Counted from the first letter of the stretch, positions 19,532 through 29,971 are shown. The stretch is DNA of 64,000 nucleotides from Corynebacterium choanae (GCF_003813965.1 NZ_CP033896.1:1984001-2048000), one strand, 5' to 3'. The notes: a model not told the origin generated them from the letters alone. Numbers and translations are program-made.

Positions 19532-19640
19532 TTACTTATCAGGAGTCATCAAATAGTGAACGGCTAACTTTGTTTTCATACGGAACTATTTTCTGTCCGC
19601 GAAACCCCACTATGTCGTCACTGCCGCTAAAATTCCACCT

Positions 19641-20381
19641 GTGAATATTGAACCCCCTACCCTCCCCAAACGGTCTCGCCGCGCCGAACAGATCATTGCT
19701 GTTGCCCGCGAACTTACCGAAGAGTTGGGCTGGGACAATCTCACGATGCGCATCCTGGCAGACAGCGTCGGCATCAAGGCACCATCGCTGTATAAACACA
19801 CGGCGAACAAAGACGAACTCCGTGCCTTACTCACCATCGATTCCCTCCTCAACGTTGGCTATGCGATGTGGGCAACCGAACATGAAGATGGAACGTACCG
19901 CCTGCGGGATCTCCTGCTGACCTTCCGCCAGGCTGCTATTACCCATCCCGAACTGTATCGACTGGTGATGACCGGATCGTACTCTTGCGAAGCACTCCAA
20001 TACGGTGAATGGCGGCAGCTCCTCAACGACACTTCGCGATGGTTAAACGTGCCGCTATCAAAAATTGCTCCGAATCGGGAGACCGCTTATTCGGTGTGGG
20101 CTGCCGCCTATGGCATTGCCACACTCGAAACCAACGGTTCGCTCTCCGGCCCCGAAGCGATGAAGGTGTGGGACAATCTCATCGCTATCTACGAACCGCA
20201 TTTTGCCGCAGCAGCTCGTGCACGCGTCGAAAATCCCAATTTCACCGGCGATTATGAAACTGTCATCAATCCTCTCGAGGTGTCTGTTCGCCCTGTACTT
20301 GATGCACCACGGCCTATCAACCCTGACGACAATTCCATGATTGTGCGCAACTCGAGTCCGTTTGCGCTTCCCATCATCTAA
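19641..20381 (+). CDS. TetR-family transcriptional regulator
   Basis: A 246-aa regulator. The N-terminal helix-turn-helix domain is residues ~12-58 (RAEQIIAVARELTEELGW, then MRILADSVGIKAPSLYKHTANKDELR). The C-terminal ligand domain resembles the TetR 'WHG' class (VWAAAYGIATLETNGSL). It starts at GTG 19641; TAAAAT lies 8 nt upstream and no ribosome site is seen, suggesting a leaderless mRNA. It has no adjacent target gene of obvious type: aceF is upstream and lipB downstream, both conserved. Its effector and targets are unknown. It may be a lineage-specific insertion into an otherwise conserved aceF-lipB order. Confidence 0.9.
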   Translation: MNIEPPTLPKRSRRAEQIIAVARELTEELGWDNLTMRILADSVGIKAPSLYKHTANKDELRALLTIDSLLNVGYAMWATEHEDGTYRLRDLLLTFRQAAITHPELYRLVMTGSYSCEALQYGEWRQLLNDTSRWLNVPLSKIAPNRETAYSVWAAAYGIATLETNGSLSGPEAMKVWDNLIAIYEPHFAAAARARVENPNFTGDYETVINPLEVSVRPVLDAPRPINPDDNSMIVRNSSPFALPII

Positions 20382-20447
20382 TCTTCAATCGGGTGCACAA
20401 CCCAGGCTCCGCCCGGCTACCGAATACTGCCGGTAGAATCGGCGCTT

Positions 20448-21206
20448 ATGCAAGCTCCTCGCGCCCCATTTACCGCTCCTGATCAACCGATTCGCGCCAA
20501 CACCGACCATCCGGTGTCACGGGTCGACCTCGGTGTTATGGACTATCAGCAGGCCTGGGATTATCAGGCAGATCTCGCGGCCAAACGTGCCGCCGATACG
20601 ATCGAAGATCAATATCTCATCGTGGAACATCCGTCGGTTTATACTGCCGGTACCCGAACCCAACCGAGTGATCGCCCCACCCAAGGCCCGGAATGTATTG
20701 ATGTTGATCGCGGTGGCCGGATCACCTGGCATGGCCCAGGTCAGCTGGTGGTTTATCCGATCATTCAGCTTGCCACCCCTATTGATGTGGTTGACTATGT
20801 GCGGCGCGTGGAAGAGGCGCTCATTATCGCAGTGCGACAGCTTGGGCTTGCGAACGCCGGCAGAATTACCGGCCGTTCAGGTGTGTGGTTACCAGCAGAC
20901 GAGCATCGTCCAGCACGGAAGATTGCTGCTTTAGGGATCCGTGTTACCGGTGGGGTGACCATGCACGGATTGTCACTGAATTGCAATAACACCTTGGAAT
21001 TTTACGACTATATCGTTCCTTGCGGGATTTCAGATGCCGGTGTCACCACCTTGACGGACGAACTTGGGCGGGAGACTACCCCGCGGGAATGCGTCGACAT
21101 TGTGTGTACTGCTCTTGATGATGCTCTTGCTGGGATCACCCCGGTCGCCGATCACACAATCGGCGAAGCTAGCGACCCCTGCGCCGGTACTCGAAAACGC
21201 TCGTAG
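20448..21206 (+). CDS. lipB: Octanoyl-ACP:protein octanoyltransferase
   Basis: A 252-aa LipB that transfers octanoyl from acyl carrier protein to lipoyl domains. The conserved blocks are [17 protein letters not shown], the catalytic Lys in [10 protein letters not shown] and the catalytic Cys in [14 protein letters not shown] lies about 10 nt before the ATG and there is no ribosome site. The ~25 N-terminal residues and the C-terminal tail after residue ~235 are poorly conserved. It is followed by lipA, and its client AceF is encoded just upstream. Confidence 0.95.
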   Translation: MQAPRAPFTAPDQPIRANTDHPVSRVDLGVMDYQQAWDYQADLAAKRAADTIEDQYLIVEHPSVYTAGTRTQPSDRPTQGPECIDVDRGGRITWHGPGQLVVYPIIQLATPIDVVDYVRRVEEALIIAVRQLGLANAGRITGRSGVWLPADEHRPARKIAALGIRVTGGVTMHGLSLNCNNTLEFYDYIVPCGISDAGVTTLTDELGRETTPRECVDIVCTALDDALAGITPVADHTIGEASDPCAGTRKRS

Positions 21207-21283
21207 CCACCATAACCGCCAGGTAACCACTGTTCAGACCGGTGAAGTGGGCGCCTTGGGGAAGTTTTAGTAGGGTGGGCTAG

Positions 21284-22348
21284 GTGAATGCACCTACCGA
21301 GCGCCGTCTGCTGCGTATTGAGCAACGAAACTCCGAAACCCCTATCGAGAAGAAACCTCGTTGGATTCGGACCACTGCGAAAACAGGCCCTGAGTTTCAG
21401 GATATGAAACAGCGGGTGCAAGCTAAATCGCTTCACACTGTTTGTCAGGAAGCCGGCTGCCCCAATCAGCACGAATGTTGGGAGTCGCGGGAAGCTACCT
21501 TCCTAATCGGTGGTTCGATGTGCTCTCGGCGTTGCGACTTTTGTCAGATCACCTCCGGCAAGCCTGATCCGTTGGATCGTGACGAGCCTCGTCGCGTCGC
21601 CGAATCGGTGGCTGAGATGAAACTCAACTATGCCACGATCACCGGCGTGACCCGTGACGATCTCCCAGACGAGGGTGCGTGGCTATACGCCGAGGTGGTG
21701 CGCGAGATTCACCGTCTCAATCCGCATACAGGAGTAGAGAATCTCACCCCTGACTTTTCTGGTAAGCCAGATCTTCTGCAGGAAGTATTTGAAGCCCGGC
21801 CGGAGGTGTTTGCGCACAACGTGGAAACGGTACCGCGCATTTTCAAAAAGATCCGGCCAGCGTTTCGCTACGAGCGGTCCTTGGATGTGATCCGGCAGGC
21901 TCGCGATTTTGGGCTGGTGACCAAGTCCAATCTCATCTTAGGGATGGGAGAAACCCCGGAGGAAGTCACCGAAGCTATGCAAGATCTGCACGATGCTGGC
22001 TGCGATATTTTGACTATTACACAATATTTGCGCCCAGGCCCGCTGTATCATCCCATCGAACGGTGGGTGAAACCTGAAGAGTTCGTCGACCATGCTAAAG
22101 CTGCGAAGGAAATCGGTTTCGCCGGTGTCATGTCTGGTCCGTTGGTTCGTTCCTCGTATCGGGCCGGTCGCCTGTATGCGCAAGCACTCGCTGCCCGTGG
22201 TGAACAGCTCCCAGAGAACTTGCAGCATTTAGCGGAAACCACGCAGGGCTCGACGGCACAAGAGGCCTCGACGTTGCTGAAAAAATATGGTTCGTCGGTC
22301 GATACCCCAGTCACCAGTTTTGCCGCCAGCCGAAACGCTTCCTCCTAA
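21284..22348 (+). CDS. lipA: Lipoyl synthase (radical SAM)
   Basis: A 354-aa LipA that inserts two sulfurs into the octanoyl group. The auxiliary cluster motif [13 protein letters not shown] and the radical-SAM motif CSRRCDFC are both intact, and the C-terminal RSSYRAG serine motif is present. It begins at GTG 21284 ([13 protein letters not shown]). It lies 77 nt after lipB in the same direction. It needs Fe-S clusters, possibly via ErpA (8885-9229). Confidence 0.96.
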   Translation: MNAPTERRLLRIEQRNSETPIEKKPRWIRTTAKTGPEFQDMKQRVQAKSLHTVCQEAGCPNQHECWESREATFLIGGSMCSRRCDFCQITSGKPDPLDRDEPRRVAESVAEMKLNYATITGVTRDDLPDEGAWLYAEVVREIHRLNPHTGVENLTPDFSGKPDLLQEVFEARPEVFAHNVETVPRIFKKIRPAFRYERSLDVIRQARDFGLVTKSNLILGMGETPEEVTEAMQDLHDAGCDILTITQYLRPGPLYHPIERWVKPEEFVDHAKAAKEIGFAGVMSGPLVRSSYRAGRLYAQALAARGEQLPENLQHLAETTQGSTAQEASTLLKKYGSSVDTPVTSFAASRNASS

Positions 22349-22421
22349 TCTGTCTGGTTCTCGATGTCTTTTCGGCGCTGCAGTTAGCAACTGATGATCT
22401 TCAACCGTTATTGTTGGTGCC

Positions 22422-23204
22422 ATGGCAAGTGACAAGAAGGCTGAGAAAGCCGCCGAGAAAGAAGCGAAGCGCGCTAAACGAGAAGCCACAAAACAGCGGT
22501 GGAAGCAAGTATGGGCTGCGTTCCAAATGCAGCGGAAGCAAGACAGCAAGCTGCTTCCGCTGATGCTGCTTGCCCTCGTTGGGGTGACATTGCTGTTTTG
22601 GCTGTTCGGCGTTTACGTGTGGGGCGGCTGGACTTTGGCCATCGCCGGGTTCATGTTCGGTATTCTCGCCGCACTGTGGATTTTCACTCGACGCCTGCAA
22701 AACACGGTCTATTCCCGTGCTGAGGGACAAGCCGGTGCCGCCGGTTGGGCTTTGGAAAACCTGAAGTCCGGGGTGGGGATCGTTTGGAAGGTCAGGCCGG
22801 CTGTGGAAGCAAACCCGCACATGGATGCGGTGCACCGAGTCGTTGGTAACTGTGGCATTGTGCTTGTTGGCGAAGGTGATCCCAATCGGGTGAAGTCCAT
22901 GATGCGGCGACAACGGCAGCATTTGGGCAAAATCGCCCCGTCGGTGCCGATCTATGAAATGTTTGCCGGCGAAGGCGAAGGGCAGATTCCTATCAGGAAG
23001 CTGCAACGCGAATTGATGAAGCTGCCGCGGGAGATGAAAAAAGATCAGGCTTATGCGCTGGCGGCGAAAGTGGATTCGTTTGAGGCAACCCTGGGATCTG
23101 GCCGCATGCAGGGAATTCCGAAAGGGCCGCTGCCAAAGGGCGGGAACATGTCAGGAATGAACCGGCGTGCGCGTCGAACCCAGGCACGCAATAAGCGGGG
23201 CTAG
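22422..23204 (+). CDS. DUF4191 family membrane protein
   Basis: 260 aa. A basic charged N-terminus (KKAEKAAEKEAKRAKREATKQ) precedes two membrane segments (residues ~45-65, LPLMLLALVGVTLLFWLFGVY, and ~70-90). A cytosolic domain follows and the protein ends in a basic tail (NRRARRTQARNKRG). It is conserved directly downstream of lipA in Corynebacteriales, function unknown. A role linked to lipoylation is only a context guess. Confidence 0.85.
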   Translation: MASDKKAEKAAEKEAKRAKREATKQRWKQVWAAFQMQRKQDSKLLPLMLLALVGVTLLFWLFGVYVWGGWTLAIAGFMFGILAALWIFTRRLQNTVYSRAEGQAGAAGWALENLKSGVGIVWKVRPAVEANPHMDAVHRVVGNCGIVLVGEGDPNRVKSMMRRQRQHLGKIAPSVPIYEMFAGEGEGQIPIRKLQRELMKLPREMKKDQAYALAAKVDSFEATLGSGRMQGIPKGPLPKGGNMSGMNRRARRTQARNKRG

Positions 23205-23301
23205 ATTTCGAGATGGGCTCCGACGAGAAGCCGTGGGTTTAATAACTTCACGTATTGTGCACAGCAGTGTTTGCTCCGCCGGGTAATAGTCAATTCTTCC
23301 T

Positions 23302-23415
23302 GTTTTCCGGTTGTGATCCACGGCTGTGCACTTTTGCTATTACTGCCCCCTGGGATGACGCTGGATAAGGTTGCTGTGGTGCTCTCCAAGGTGCGGCACT
23401 ACCCCACCGGAAAAC
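23302..23415. promoter_or_regulatory. Long-range inverted repeat upstream of sdaA
   Basis: GTTTTCCGGT (23302-23311) and ACCGGAAAAC (23406-23415) are perfect 10-bp arms separated by 94 nt. The second arm ends 46 nt before the sdaA start. They could be two regulator half-sites or the closing stem of a leader RNA. Confidence 0.35.
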
Positions 23416-23461
23416 CTTGTGTATCGTGGCCTTGTCAGACATCAGGGTTGTTGGAGGATCT

Positions 23462-24976
23462 ATGACCATATCTGTTTTTGATCTCATGCGGATCGGTATC
23501 GGCCCATCATCGTCGCATACGGTAGGTCCGATGCGCGCTGGTCTGGCGTTTGCGAATCATTTACATTCGATCTTGTCGCAGAGTCGCGATGCGGTAGGCC
23601 CGCTTGATCCGAGCACTCCCAAAGCTGCGCACGAAGGGGACACCCCTGATTTGTTGCGCCCCCAGTCGGACTCTGCAGTGGCAGGGAAAGTTGCTGGGGC
23701 TGTGTCTCGCCAGGTGGGGATCACTGTGATTTTGTATGGCTCGTTGGCTGCTACCGGGGTCGGCCATGGCACTTTGGGGGCGGTGCTTGCAGGGCTCGAT
23801 GGGATCGATCCAGCGACTTGTGATCCTGACGACTATGAGCAGCGGCTGGAATCGATTCAAGCCACTAGGCAGATTTTCCTCGCCGGCGATGCTTCCTGCC
23901 CGGTTACTTGCGGGTTTGAAGATATTATTTTGCGGCCATTTGTGGTGCGGACGGTGCACACCAACGCGGTGACGTTTTCTGCCCTCCTGGCTGACGGTCG
24001 GGAGATCAGCGAAACCTATTATTCGATCGGCGGCGGTTTTATTCGCACTGCTGCAGAGGTGCCTACAGATCATTGTTTAACCGGCGACTGGTTGTATAGT
24101 TCCGGCGCCGAACTGGTGGCGCGTGCTGAACAGGCGGGGGTGAGCATCGCTGAGATTCAGCGGCGCTGCGAATTGTCACTTCGAGATGAGCAACGCATCA
24201 ATTCCGAGCTGGACAATCTTGTTGCTGCCATGGAACAGTGCACCCGCCGTGGCCTGCAGAAGGAAGGGATTCTTCCAGGCGGGTTGATGGTGCGCCGGCG
24301 CGCGCCACAGTTTTATCAGCAGTTGGTTGCTGAAGATCCAAATATCACCCCTGAGTTTTCCGAGGATTGGGTGAATCTTGTAGCACTTGCAGTAAATGAG
24401 GAAAATGCTGCCGGTGGACGGGTTGTCACCGCACCGACCAATGGTGCTGCAGGCATTGTGCCCGCAGTGGGGTTTTATGTCCGTTATTTCACTCCCGCCG
24501 GTCGGAATAATCCACAAGCTGCGCTGCGGCAGTATTTGTTGGCTTGTGGCGCCATCGGTTCGTTGTATAAGGAGCGGGCTTCGATTTCTGGGGCAGAAGT
24601 TGGCTGCCAGGGTGAGGTCGGTTCTGCTGCGAGTATGGCCGCCGGCGGTCTCGCCGATGTGTTAGGCGGTAGCCCGAAACAGGTAGCTAATGCTGCAGAA
24701 ATCGCTATGGAGCATTCCTTAGGGTTGACTTGTGACCCTATCGGCGGTTTGGTGCAGGTGCCCTGTATTGAGCGCAATGCGATCTCGGCGGGCAAGGCGA
24801 TTAACGCTGCCCGGCTTGCGTTGCGGGGTGATGGGTCGCATCGGGTAAGTCTTGACGAGGTGATTGAGACAATGAAACGCACCGGTATGGATATGTCTGA
24901 CCGCTATAAGGAAACAGCCGGTGGTGGTCTTGCCACAACTGTTGGCGCTATCACCGTGAACGTCCCCGAGTGCTAA
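23462..24976 (+). CDS. sdaA: L-serine dehydratase (iron-sulfur dependent)
   Basis: A 504-aa single-chain L-serine deaminase (serine to pyruvate and ammonia). The signature [17 protein letters not shown] is at the N-terminus. The C-terminal half holds the Fe-S cysteines in [18 protein letters not shown] and [30 protein letters not shown] immediately before 23462 decides the start. Compared with the family it has an extra hydrophilic stretch of ~35 residues (about 40-75, rich in Asp/Pro/Ser) between the first helix and the [11 protein letters not shown] strand, which explains the extra length. Confidence 0.95.
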   Translation: MTISVFDLMRIGIGPSSSHTVGPMRAGLAFANHLHSILSQSRDAVGPLDPSTPKAAHEGDTPDLLRPQSDSAVAGKVAGAVSRQVGITVILYGSLAATGVGHGTLGAVLAGLDGIDPATCDPDDYEQRLESIQATRQIFLAGDASCPVTCGFEDIILRPFVVRTVHTNAVTFSALLADGREISETYYSIGGGFIRTAAEVPTDHCLTGDWLYSSGAELVARAEQAGVSIAEIQRRCELSLRDEQRINSELDNLVAAMEQCTRRGLQKEGILPGGLMVRRRAPQFYQQLVAEDPNITPEFSEDWVNLVALAVNEENAAGGRVVTAPTNGAAGIVPAVGFYVRYFTPAGRNNPQAALRQYLLACGAIGSLYKERASISGAEVGCQGEVGSAASMAAGGLADVLGGSPKQVANAAEIAMEHSLGLTCDPIGGLVQVPCIERNAISAGKAINAARLALRGDGSHRVSLDEVIETMKRTGMDMSDRYKETAGGGLATTVGAITVNVPEC

Positions 24977-25034
24977 TCTAGCTTTCCACATCGTTTTTCT
25001 TTGTTGTGCCGCCTCGAATTGGAGCGTGTCCGCT

Positions 25035-25442
25035 ATGTCTTCTCCGACCCCTACTCCCCCACCTAGTCCGCATTGGTGGCCGTTGATTGCGGGTGCCACC
25101 AGTGTTGCTGCACTCGGTTCTGGGGTGGCAATCGCTTTGAATGTATTGCGATTTTCCAGTGATTTCACCCTCACCGGCTGGGTGTGGCAGGTTGTCGCGA
25201 TCGTGCTAGTGTGCGCCGGCTGCTACGAGGGTGCTGTGCATGGTCGGAGTCATTCACCGGCGGCCACGTTACGAACCGTTTTGGTGGGATGTTTAACCGG
25301 TGTGGCTGTAAGTTTCTTTGCTGTGGGCGTGCCGCGGCTGGCATGGATTCTTCTCGGATTGGGTATTGTCATCGCCTTTGTGTTGAGTTCTTCGCTACGG
25401 CTTTCTATCGACGAGTCACTCGGCTATCACAATGCCGTATAG
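25035..25442 (+). CDS. Small four-helix membrane protein, unknown
   Basis: 135 aa. A Pro-rich N-terminus (SSPTPTPPPSPHW) is followed by four hydrophobic segments: about residues 17-38, 48-64, 79-97 and 101-118. No family is recognised. The ATG at 25035 with GGAG ~11 nt upstream is preferred over an in-frame GTG at 25026. It lies 58 nt after sdaA and may be co-transcribed with it. A strong terminator follows. Confidence 0.7.
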   Translation: MSSPTPTPPPSPHWWPLIAGATSVAALGSGVAIALNVLRFSSDFTLTGWVWQVVAIVLVCAGCYEGAVHGRSHSPAATLRTVLVGCLTGVAVSFFAVGVPRLAWILLGLGIVIAFVLSSSLRLSIDESLGYHNAV

Positions 25443-25507
25443 CAGCACACCGATCCGATGCTGTGTCTGATTATTCTCAAGTAACTGCTCGGTGGTCAAT
25501 GGCAGTG

Positions 25508-25549
25508 ACGGCCGCGAACCTGGGTGTTTGCTCACAGGTTCGCGGCCGT
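25508..25549. terminator. Terminator between convergent membrane-protein genes
   Basis: A 15-bp perfect inverted repeat, ACGGCCGCGAACCTG (25508-25522) and CAGGTTCGCGGCCGT (25535-25549), with a 12-nt loop. The T-tract is weak. It lies between the 25.0-kb gene and the convergent RDD gene. Confidence 0.75.
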
Positions 25550-25595
25550 TCACTGTTGACGTCACTGTTCCGATATTCGCCGAGTTATTGTTTGA

Positions 25596-26120
25596 CTAGC
25601 CGAGGATTACTGCTGTTTTCGTGAGTCGATCGTGAATACCCCGCCCGTCGGAATCGACAATAATCGGGGGGAACAGCAAAATGGTGAGGAACGTGCGCAC
25701 GAGTGCACGCCACAGTCCGACGCGTGCGTCACCGTCGTCAATTCGTGCCACTCCCATCCGCATGAGCGCCTGGCCAGGGGTGCGCGCCACCAGTGCAACG
25801 CTCACCGTGCCGATAACGACGAAACAGAGCGTTGTCCATTGGTTGATGTTGGCTATGGCCGAATTGTAGCGATCCACATCGAAGCTGCCGCTCAACAGTG
25901 CAAACAAGTTTTCACCACTGATGACTAGTGCGGCAAGCATGCTGATTATCCAGTCAATGGTGAGACCGCCGACACGTCGCATCACACTGGCTAATGCCCC
26001 CGCACCGGTTCGCGGCAGTCCGAGTTTCTCCCCGGGCCAGCGTGATGGTGCGTGTGGATCGTCGTCGCCGACTCCAGAAAGTTGCGGCCCGTTGAGCCAA
26101 CTTGAACGCGGTGTTTCCAT
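25596..26120 (-). CDS. RDD family membrane protein
   Basis: A 174-aa RDD-domain protein. The motif appears as RRVGGLTIDWIISML near residue 50, and the conserved TPGQALMRMGV segment is present. Three membrane helices span residues ~50-165. The hydrophilic N-terminus is Pro/Asp-rich. The ATG at 26120 (ETPRSSW) is preceded by a TAGGTT-like -10. It is divergent from glnA, the usual position in corynebacteria and mycobacteria. The function of the family member is not established. Confidence 0.85.
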   Translation of the reverse strand: METPRSSWLNGPQLSGVGDDDPHAPSRWPGEKLGLPRTGAGALASVMRRVGGLTIDWIISMLAALVISGENLFALLSGSFDVDRYNSAIANINQWTTLCFVVIGTVSVALVARTPGQALMRMGVARIDDGDARVGLWRALVRTFLTILLFPPIIVDSDGRGIHDRLTKTAVILG

Positions 26121-26608
26121 GGTGACCAACCTAGCCGAGCGTTAGCAGTTGCCCCAACTCTTTTTCCATAGCCACCAATGTGAGTTCTCATGCAACTGGT
26201 GGCGGGTGAGGGATGTGCAGCGTTGTGTGAAAAAGAAACCGCAGGTGTCCCCCCGTTGGAGGGTATCGCGGTGCTGTCGTACTGCAGCAAACCTCCCCAT
26301 GCCGCAGCCTGGGAAAAGAATTATGGTCGAATGATAGAAATTCGGTAGATTGTTTCCCAAGGAGCTGTCACCTTACGTCTCACTTTGCAACAGCCTTTCC
26401 GCCATTACTGCCGTAAGAGCGGATTGTTATCGCTGAGCTTTGGCGACACTAGGTGGCACAAGCGCTTCTTCCACACCGACAAAATCGCATCGCACGTTCC
26501 CAACCATCGCACCGCGGTTCGCGCCGCAACTGACAACCCACCTTCATCAATGAGATATTGGTGTTGCTTGGCAGCCGGTTGGAAACGATCCTAGGAGTCA
26601 CTGTGTCC
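26121..26608. promoter_or_regulatory. Control region upstream of glnA
   Basis: About 480 nt between the divergent RDD gene and glnA. TATGGT (about 26321-26326) is a good -10 candidate and would leave a ~270-nt leader. On the minus strand TTTCTAT (26333-26339) matches the conserved half of the AmtR box tttCTATN6AtAGat, but the second half does not match. Nitrogen control by AmtR is therefore only suggested. Confidence 0.35.
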
Positions 26609-28039
26609 ATGCAATCCACCGAAGATGTTTTACAGTTTATTCGCGACAACGACGTCGAATTCATCGACATTCGATTCACCGATGTGCCCGGGATCGAACA
26701 ACACTTCACCATTCCAGCTGCTTCTTTTGACGAGGACGCAGCCGAAGAAGGGTTAGCATTCGACGGCTCCTCGATTCGTGGCTTTATGAGCATTGACGAA
26801 TCAGACATGAACCTCCTGCCGGACTTCGCCACTGCCAAGATTGATCCGTTCCGCAAAGCGAAGACTTTGAATATGAAGTTTTTCGTGCACGATCCGTTTA
26901 CCCGGGAAGCGTTTTCGCGCGATCCTCGTAACGTGGCGCGCAAAGCGGAAGAATATTTGGCTTCCACTGGAATTGCAGATACTTGCTTCTTCGGTGCGGA
27001 AGCCGAATTTTATGTGTTTGACCAAGTTTCTTACGCCACCGAGGCACACAGTGGCCACTATAAAATCGATGCGGTGCAGGCCTGGTGGAATCGGGGTAAT
27101 GACCACAACCTGGATGGTTCCCCTAACTTGGGCTATAAGAATCGGATGAAGGGCGCCTACTTCCCTGTCGCACCGTATGACCATGTGCAAGATCTGCGCG
27201 ACGAAATGTGCCAAGTATTGCAGTCGTGTGGTTTTGAGCTGGAGCGGGCACACCACGAGGTGGGCTGTGGTGGCCAGCAGGAGATCAACTACAAGTTCAA
27301 CACCCTGCTTCACGCGGCGGATGATCTGCAAAGTTTCAAATACATCATCAAGAATGTGGCGTTCCGCAACGGCAAATCGGTGACGTTCATGCCGAAGCCG
27401 CTGGCTGGCGATAATGGTTCGGGGATGCACGCGCACCAGTCGCTGTGGAAAGACGGTCAGCCACTGTTCCACGACGAAAGCGGCTACGCCGGTTTGTCGG
27501 ATATGGCCCGCTACTATATTGGCGGTATTTTGCATCATGCGGGGGCAGTGTTGGCCTTCACGAATCCGACGTTGAACTCGTATCATCGTCTCGTTCCAGG
27601 GTTCGAAGCTCCAATCAACTTGGTGTATTCGCAGCGCAACCGTTCAGCAGCGGTGCGTATCCCGATCACCGGATCGAATCCGAAGGCGAAACGGATCGAA
27701 TTTAGGGCTCCCGATCCTTCCGGTAACCCATATCTTGGTTTTGCGGCGATGATGCTTGCCGGCCTTGACGGGATTAAAAACCGTATCGAGCCGCATGCCC
27801 CAGTTGATAAGGATCTCTACGAATTACCACCGGAGGAAGCCGCAACTATTCCGCAGGCACCAACTTCGTTGGAGCAGTCGTTGCAGGCGCTTGCCGACGA
27901 TCATGAATTCCTCACCGAGGGGGATGTGTTCACCGATGATCTCATCGACACGTATATCAAGCTGAAGTACGACAACGAAATCACACCGGTACGGCTCCGT
28001 CCGACACCGCAAGAATTCGAGCTCTACTACGACTGCTAG
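26609..28039 (+). CDS. glnA: Glutamine synthetase type I
   Basis: A 476-aa GSI-beta glutamine synthetase, the main ammonium-assimilating enzyme. Motifs include FDGSSIRGF, the ATP-binding [18 protein letters not shown] and the glutamate-binding NRSAAVRIP. The adenylylation site is visible as DLYELPPEE, with Tyr404. GlnE, the adenylylating enzyme, is encoded at 31856-35173. The start is uncertain by two codons: ATG 26609 or GTG 26603; AGGAG lies 11 and 5 nt upstream respectively. A strong terminator follows. Confidence 0.96.
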   Translation: MQSTEDVLQFIRDNDVEFIDIRFTDVPGIEQHFTIPAASFDEDAAEEGLAFDGSSIRGFMSIDESDMNLLPDFATAKIDPFRKAKTLNMKFFVHDPFTREAFSRDPRNVARKAEEYLASTGIADTCFFGAEAEFYVFDQVSYATEAHSGHYKIDAVQAWWNRGNDHNLDGSPNLGYKNRMKGAYFPVAPYDHVQDLRDEMCQVLQSCGFELERAHHEVGCGGQQEINYKFNTLLHAADDLQSFKYIIKNVAFRNGKSVTFMPKPLAGDNGSGMHAHQSLWKDGQPLFHDESGYAGLSDMARYYIGGILHHAGAVLAFTNPTLNSYHRLVPGFEAPINLVYSQRNRSAAVRIPITGSNPKAKRIEFRAPDPSGNPYLGFAAMMLAGLDGIKNRIEPHAPVDKDLYELPPEEAATIPQAPTSLEQSLQALADDHEFLTEGDVFTDDLIDTYIKLKYDNEITPVRLRPTPQEFELYYDC

Positions 28040-28057
28040 ACGTAGTTTGCTTGCTTT

Positions 28058-28090
28058 GCGCCCACCGCCTCCGGCCGGTGGGCGCTTTTT
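28058..28090 (+). terminator. Rho-independent terminator of glnA
   Basis: GCGCCCACCG...CCGGTGGGCGC is followed by TTTTT, starting 18 nt after the glnA stop. Confidence 0.92.
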
Positions 28091-28209
28091 GCTGCAGGTT
28101 CGCCTTGGTGCGGAGTTGGTGTCGTATTTTGCTGCCACACTCGTTGCTCTCGTCCTATGCTGGCAGTTGATACAACGTTGTAGTCCCCACGCAGGAAGGC
28201 GAACCGGTC

Positions 28210-29142
28210 ATGGTTGATGCGAAAAAAATTATTCTCGACTGCGATCCTGGTCGTGACGATGCTGTCGCGTTGATGCTCGCGCATGCTGATCCCCGAGTAG
28301 AGCTTGTTGGGGTGAGTATTGTCGGCGGTAATCTGTCGCTTGAATCCTGCACGAATAATGCTCTTGACGTGTTGAAGTTGTTGGAGTCACCGGTGAAGGT
28401 GTTTCCTGGCTGTGACCGTCCGTTGCAGCGACCACTAGAGTGTGCGGAAAACTTTCACGCAAATGGGATTGAAGGACTCACTCACGATCCGACGTTGACC
28501 GCGGAATCCTCCCATGGCGTCGATTTCATTATTGACACGGTGCTACATGCCGATCCGGGCACCATCACGTTGGTGGCAACCGGACCGTTAACCAACTTGG
28601 CGACTGCTGTGCAACGATCCCCGGAGATTGTTTCCCGCGTGGCAGAGGTGGTGTTAATGGGTGGTGCGTACAACACCGGTAATTGCACGCCGGTGGCCGA
28701 GTTTAATATTCACACCGATCCAGAAGCCGCCGATGTAGTGTTCTCGCAGTCTTGGCCGGTAACAATGATCGGGCTTGATGTCACCCACCGCGCGTTGGTA
28801 ACCACCGCAACCCAGTCAGCGATCGCAGCTATTCCCACCGCGACTGCGACCGTCGCCGATCAAATTTTGCAAGCCTATCGCCAGGCCTATAAGCAGTGGA
28901 GTGATTTTGATGATCCGCCATTGCATGATGTGTGTGCGGTGGCCTATGTTGCTGACCCAACGCTGTTTACGACAGCGCAGGCCCCGGTTCGGATCGAACT
29001 TGCTGGAACCTACACCGCGGGCATGACCGTGGTGGATTTCCGCGCGTTTCCGCAGTGGCCTGAACGGCACACGGTGGCGACTGGATGCGATGCGACGCGA
29101 CTGTTTACCACGTTGCAAGAAGCCCTCGCCCGCTGCCCGTAG
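28210..29142 (+). CDS. Inosine-uridine preferring nucleoside hydrolase
   Basis: A 310-aa IUNH-family hydrolase that cleaves the N-glycosidic bond of ribonucleosides. The calcium-binding signature DCDPGRDDA is at residues 10-18, and the conserved VLMGGAYNTGN and EFNIHTDPEAA blocks are intact. AGGAAGG precedes the ATG at 28210. It is a single gene between terminators, with no transporter next to it. Substrate preference cannot be read from the sequence. Confidence 0.93.
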   Translation: MVDAKKIILDCDPGRDDAVALMLAHADPRVELVGVSIVGGNLSLESCTNNALDVLKLLESPVKVFPGCDRPLQRPLECAENFHANGIEGLTHDPTLTAESSHGVDFIIDTVLHADPGTITLVATGPLTNLATAVQRSPEIVSRVAEVVLMGGAYNTGNCTPVAEFNIHTDPEAADVVFSQSWPVTMIGLDVTHRALVTTATQSAIAAIPTATATVADQILQAYRQAYKQWSDFDDPPLHDVCAVAYVADPTLFTTAQAPVRIELAGTYTAGMTVVDFRAFPQWPERHTVATGCDATRLFTTLQEALARCP

Positions 29143-29422
29143 CTGGGATGGTGTTTTCCGCACCTGGGCAGGCCCGGGAAGCCGCAGCATTGTGCCAGCT
29201 CAGCAACCTTGCTGCAGCACTGTTGACAGGCGGAACCTGACGGCTTGAAGCGTTTTCCCCTACAGTGGGCAATATATCCGTGCGTCACTAGCTGTCGGCT
29301 CACCGTTGTTGCTACCGGATCAATGTTGGACGATTATGTCCCTCCCGGTGCGCGGGCGAGTCGGGGTTTGATGGTGATGTTCGTGCGGATGTTGTTGTCA
29401 ACACATTGATATAGGAGTGTTC

Positions 29423-29851
29423 ATGGAAGATCTCTACACAGTAAGTGCAATTGCTACCGGTGGCGGCCGTGACGGTCATGTTGCTTCCTCCGACGGCCAG
29501 GTTGATCTCGATGTCCGTCCACCGCAGGAACTTGGTGGCCAGGGCAATGCTGCAAACCCGGAGTCGCTGTTTGCTGCAGCCTATGCAACCTGCTTCCACG
29601 GTGCTTTGAAGCTGGTCGCAAACAGTGAAGGTATCGACGCGACCGGCTCGAAGGTGCGCGCTGTTGTGACGTTAGGCAAGGATGAGGGCGGCTTCCAGTT
29701 GGCGGCGAAGATCAATGTCGTTATCGCCAATCTGGATGTGGCAACGGTGCAAAAACTCGCCGAGCAGGCCCACGAAGTTTGCCCGTATTCTAAGGCCACT
29801 CGCAACAATATCGATGTCGAAATCGTTGCAGTTGAATCCTTCGACGAATAA
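29423..29851 (+). CDS. ohr: Organic hydroperoxide resistance protein (Ohr/OsmC)
   Basis: A 142-aa thiol peroxidase of the Ohr subfamily. The two redox cysteines are in YATCFHGALK and HEVCPYSKATRNN, typical of Ohr. It reduces organic hydroperoxides, probably with lipoylated protein as reductant (known for Ohr), which fits the lipoate genes nearby. ATAGGAGTGTTC before 29423 sets the start. No OhrR-type regulator lies next to it. Confidence 0.93.
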   Translation: MEDLYTVSAIATGGGRDGHVASSDGQVDLDVRPPQELGGQGNAANPESLFAAAYATCFHGALKLVANSEGIDATGSKVRAVVTLGKDEGGFQLAAKINVVIANLDVATVQKLAEQAHEVCPYSKATRNNIDVEIVAVESFDE

Positions 29852-29931
29852 GCGGTGCATGACCACCGGTGTAGTGTTGCCGGCGATACGCATCGGGTAG
29901 CACGATTGCGCTAACACGTGATTTACCAACC

Positions 29932-29971
29932 CACCACCTGCCCCACAGGATCTGCTTTGGGGCAGGTGGTG
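29932..29971 (+). terminator. Terminator after ohr
   Basis: CACCACCTGCCCC (29932-29944) pairs perfectly with GGGGCAGGTGGTG (29959-29971); a TTGTCGTTGTT tract follows. Confidence 0.85.

Noticed and set aside
26315..26341. AmtR box upstream of glnA
   Set aside because: Only one half matches the consensus (TTTCTAT); the other half has several mismatches, so it is not called as a site.
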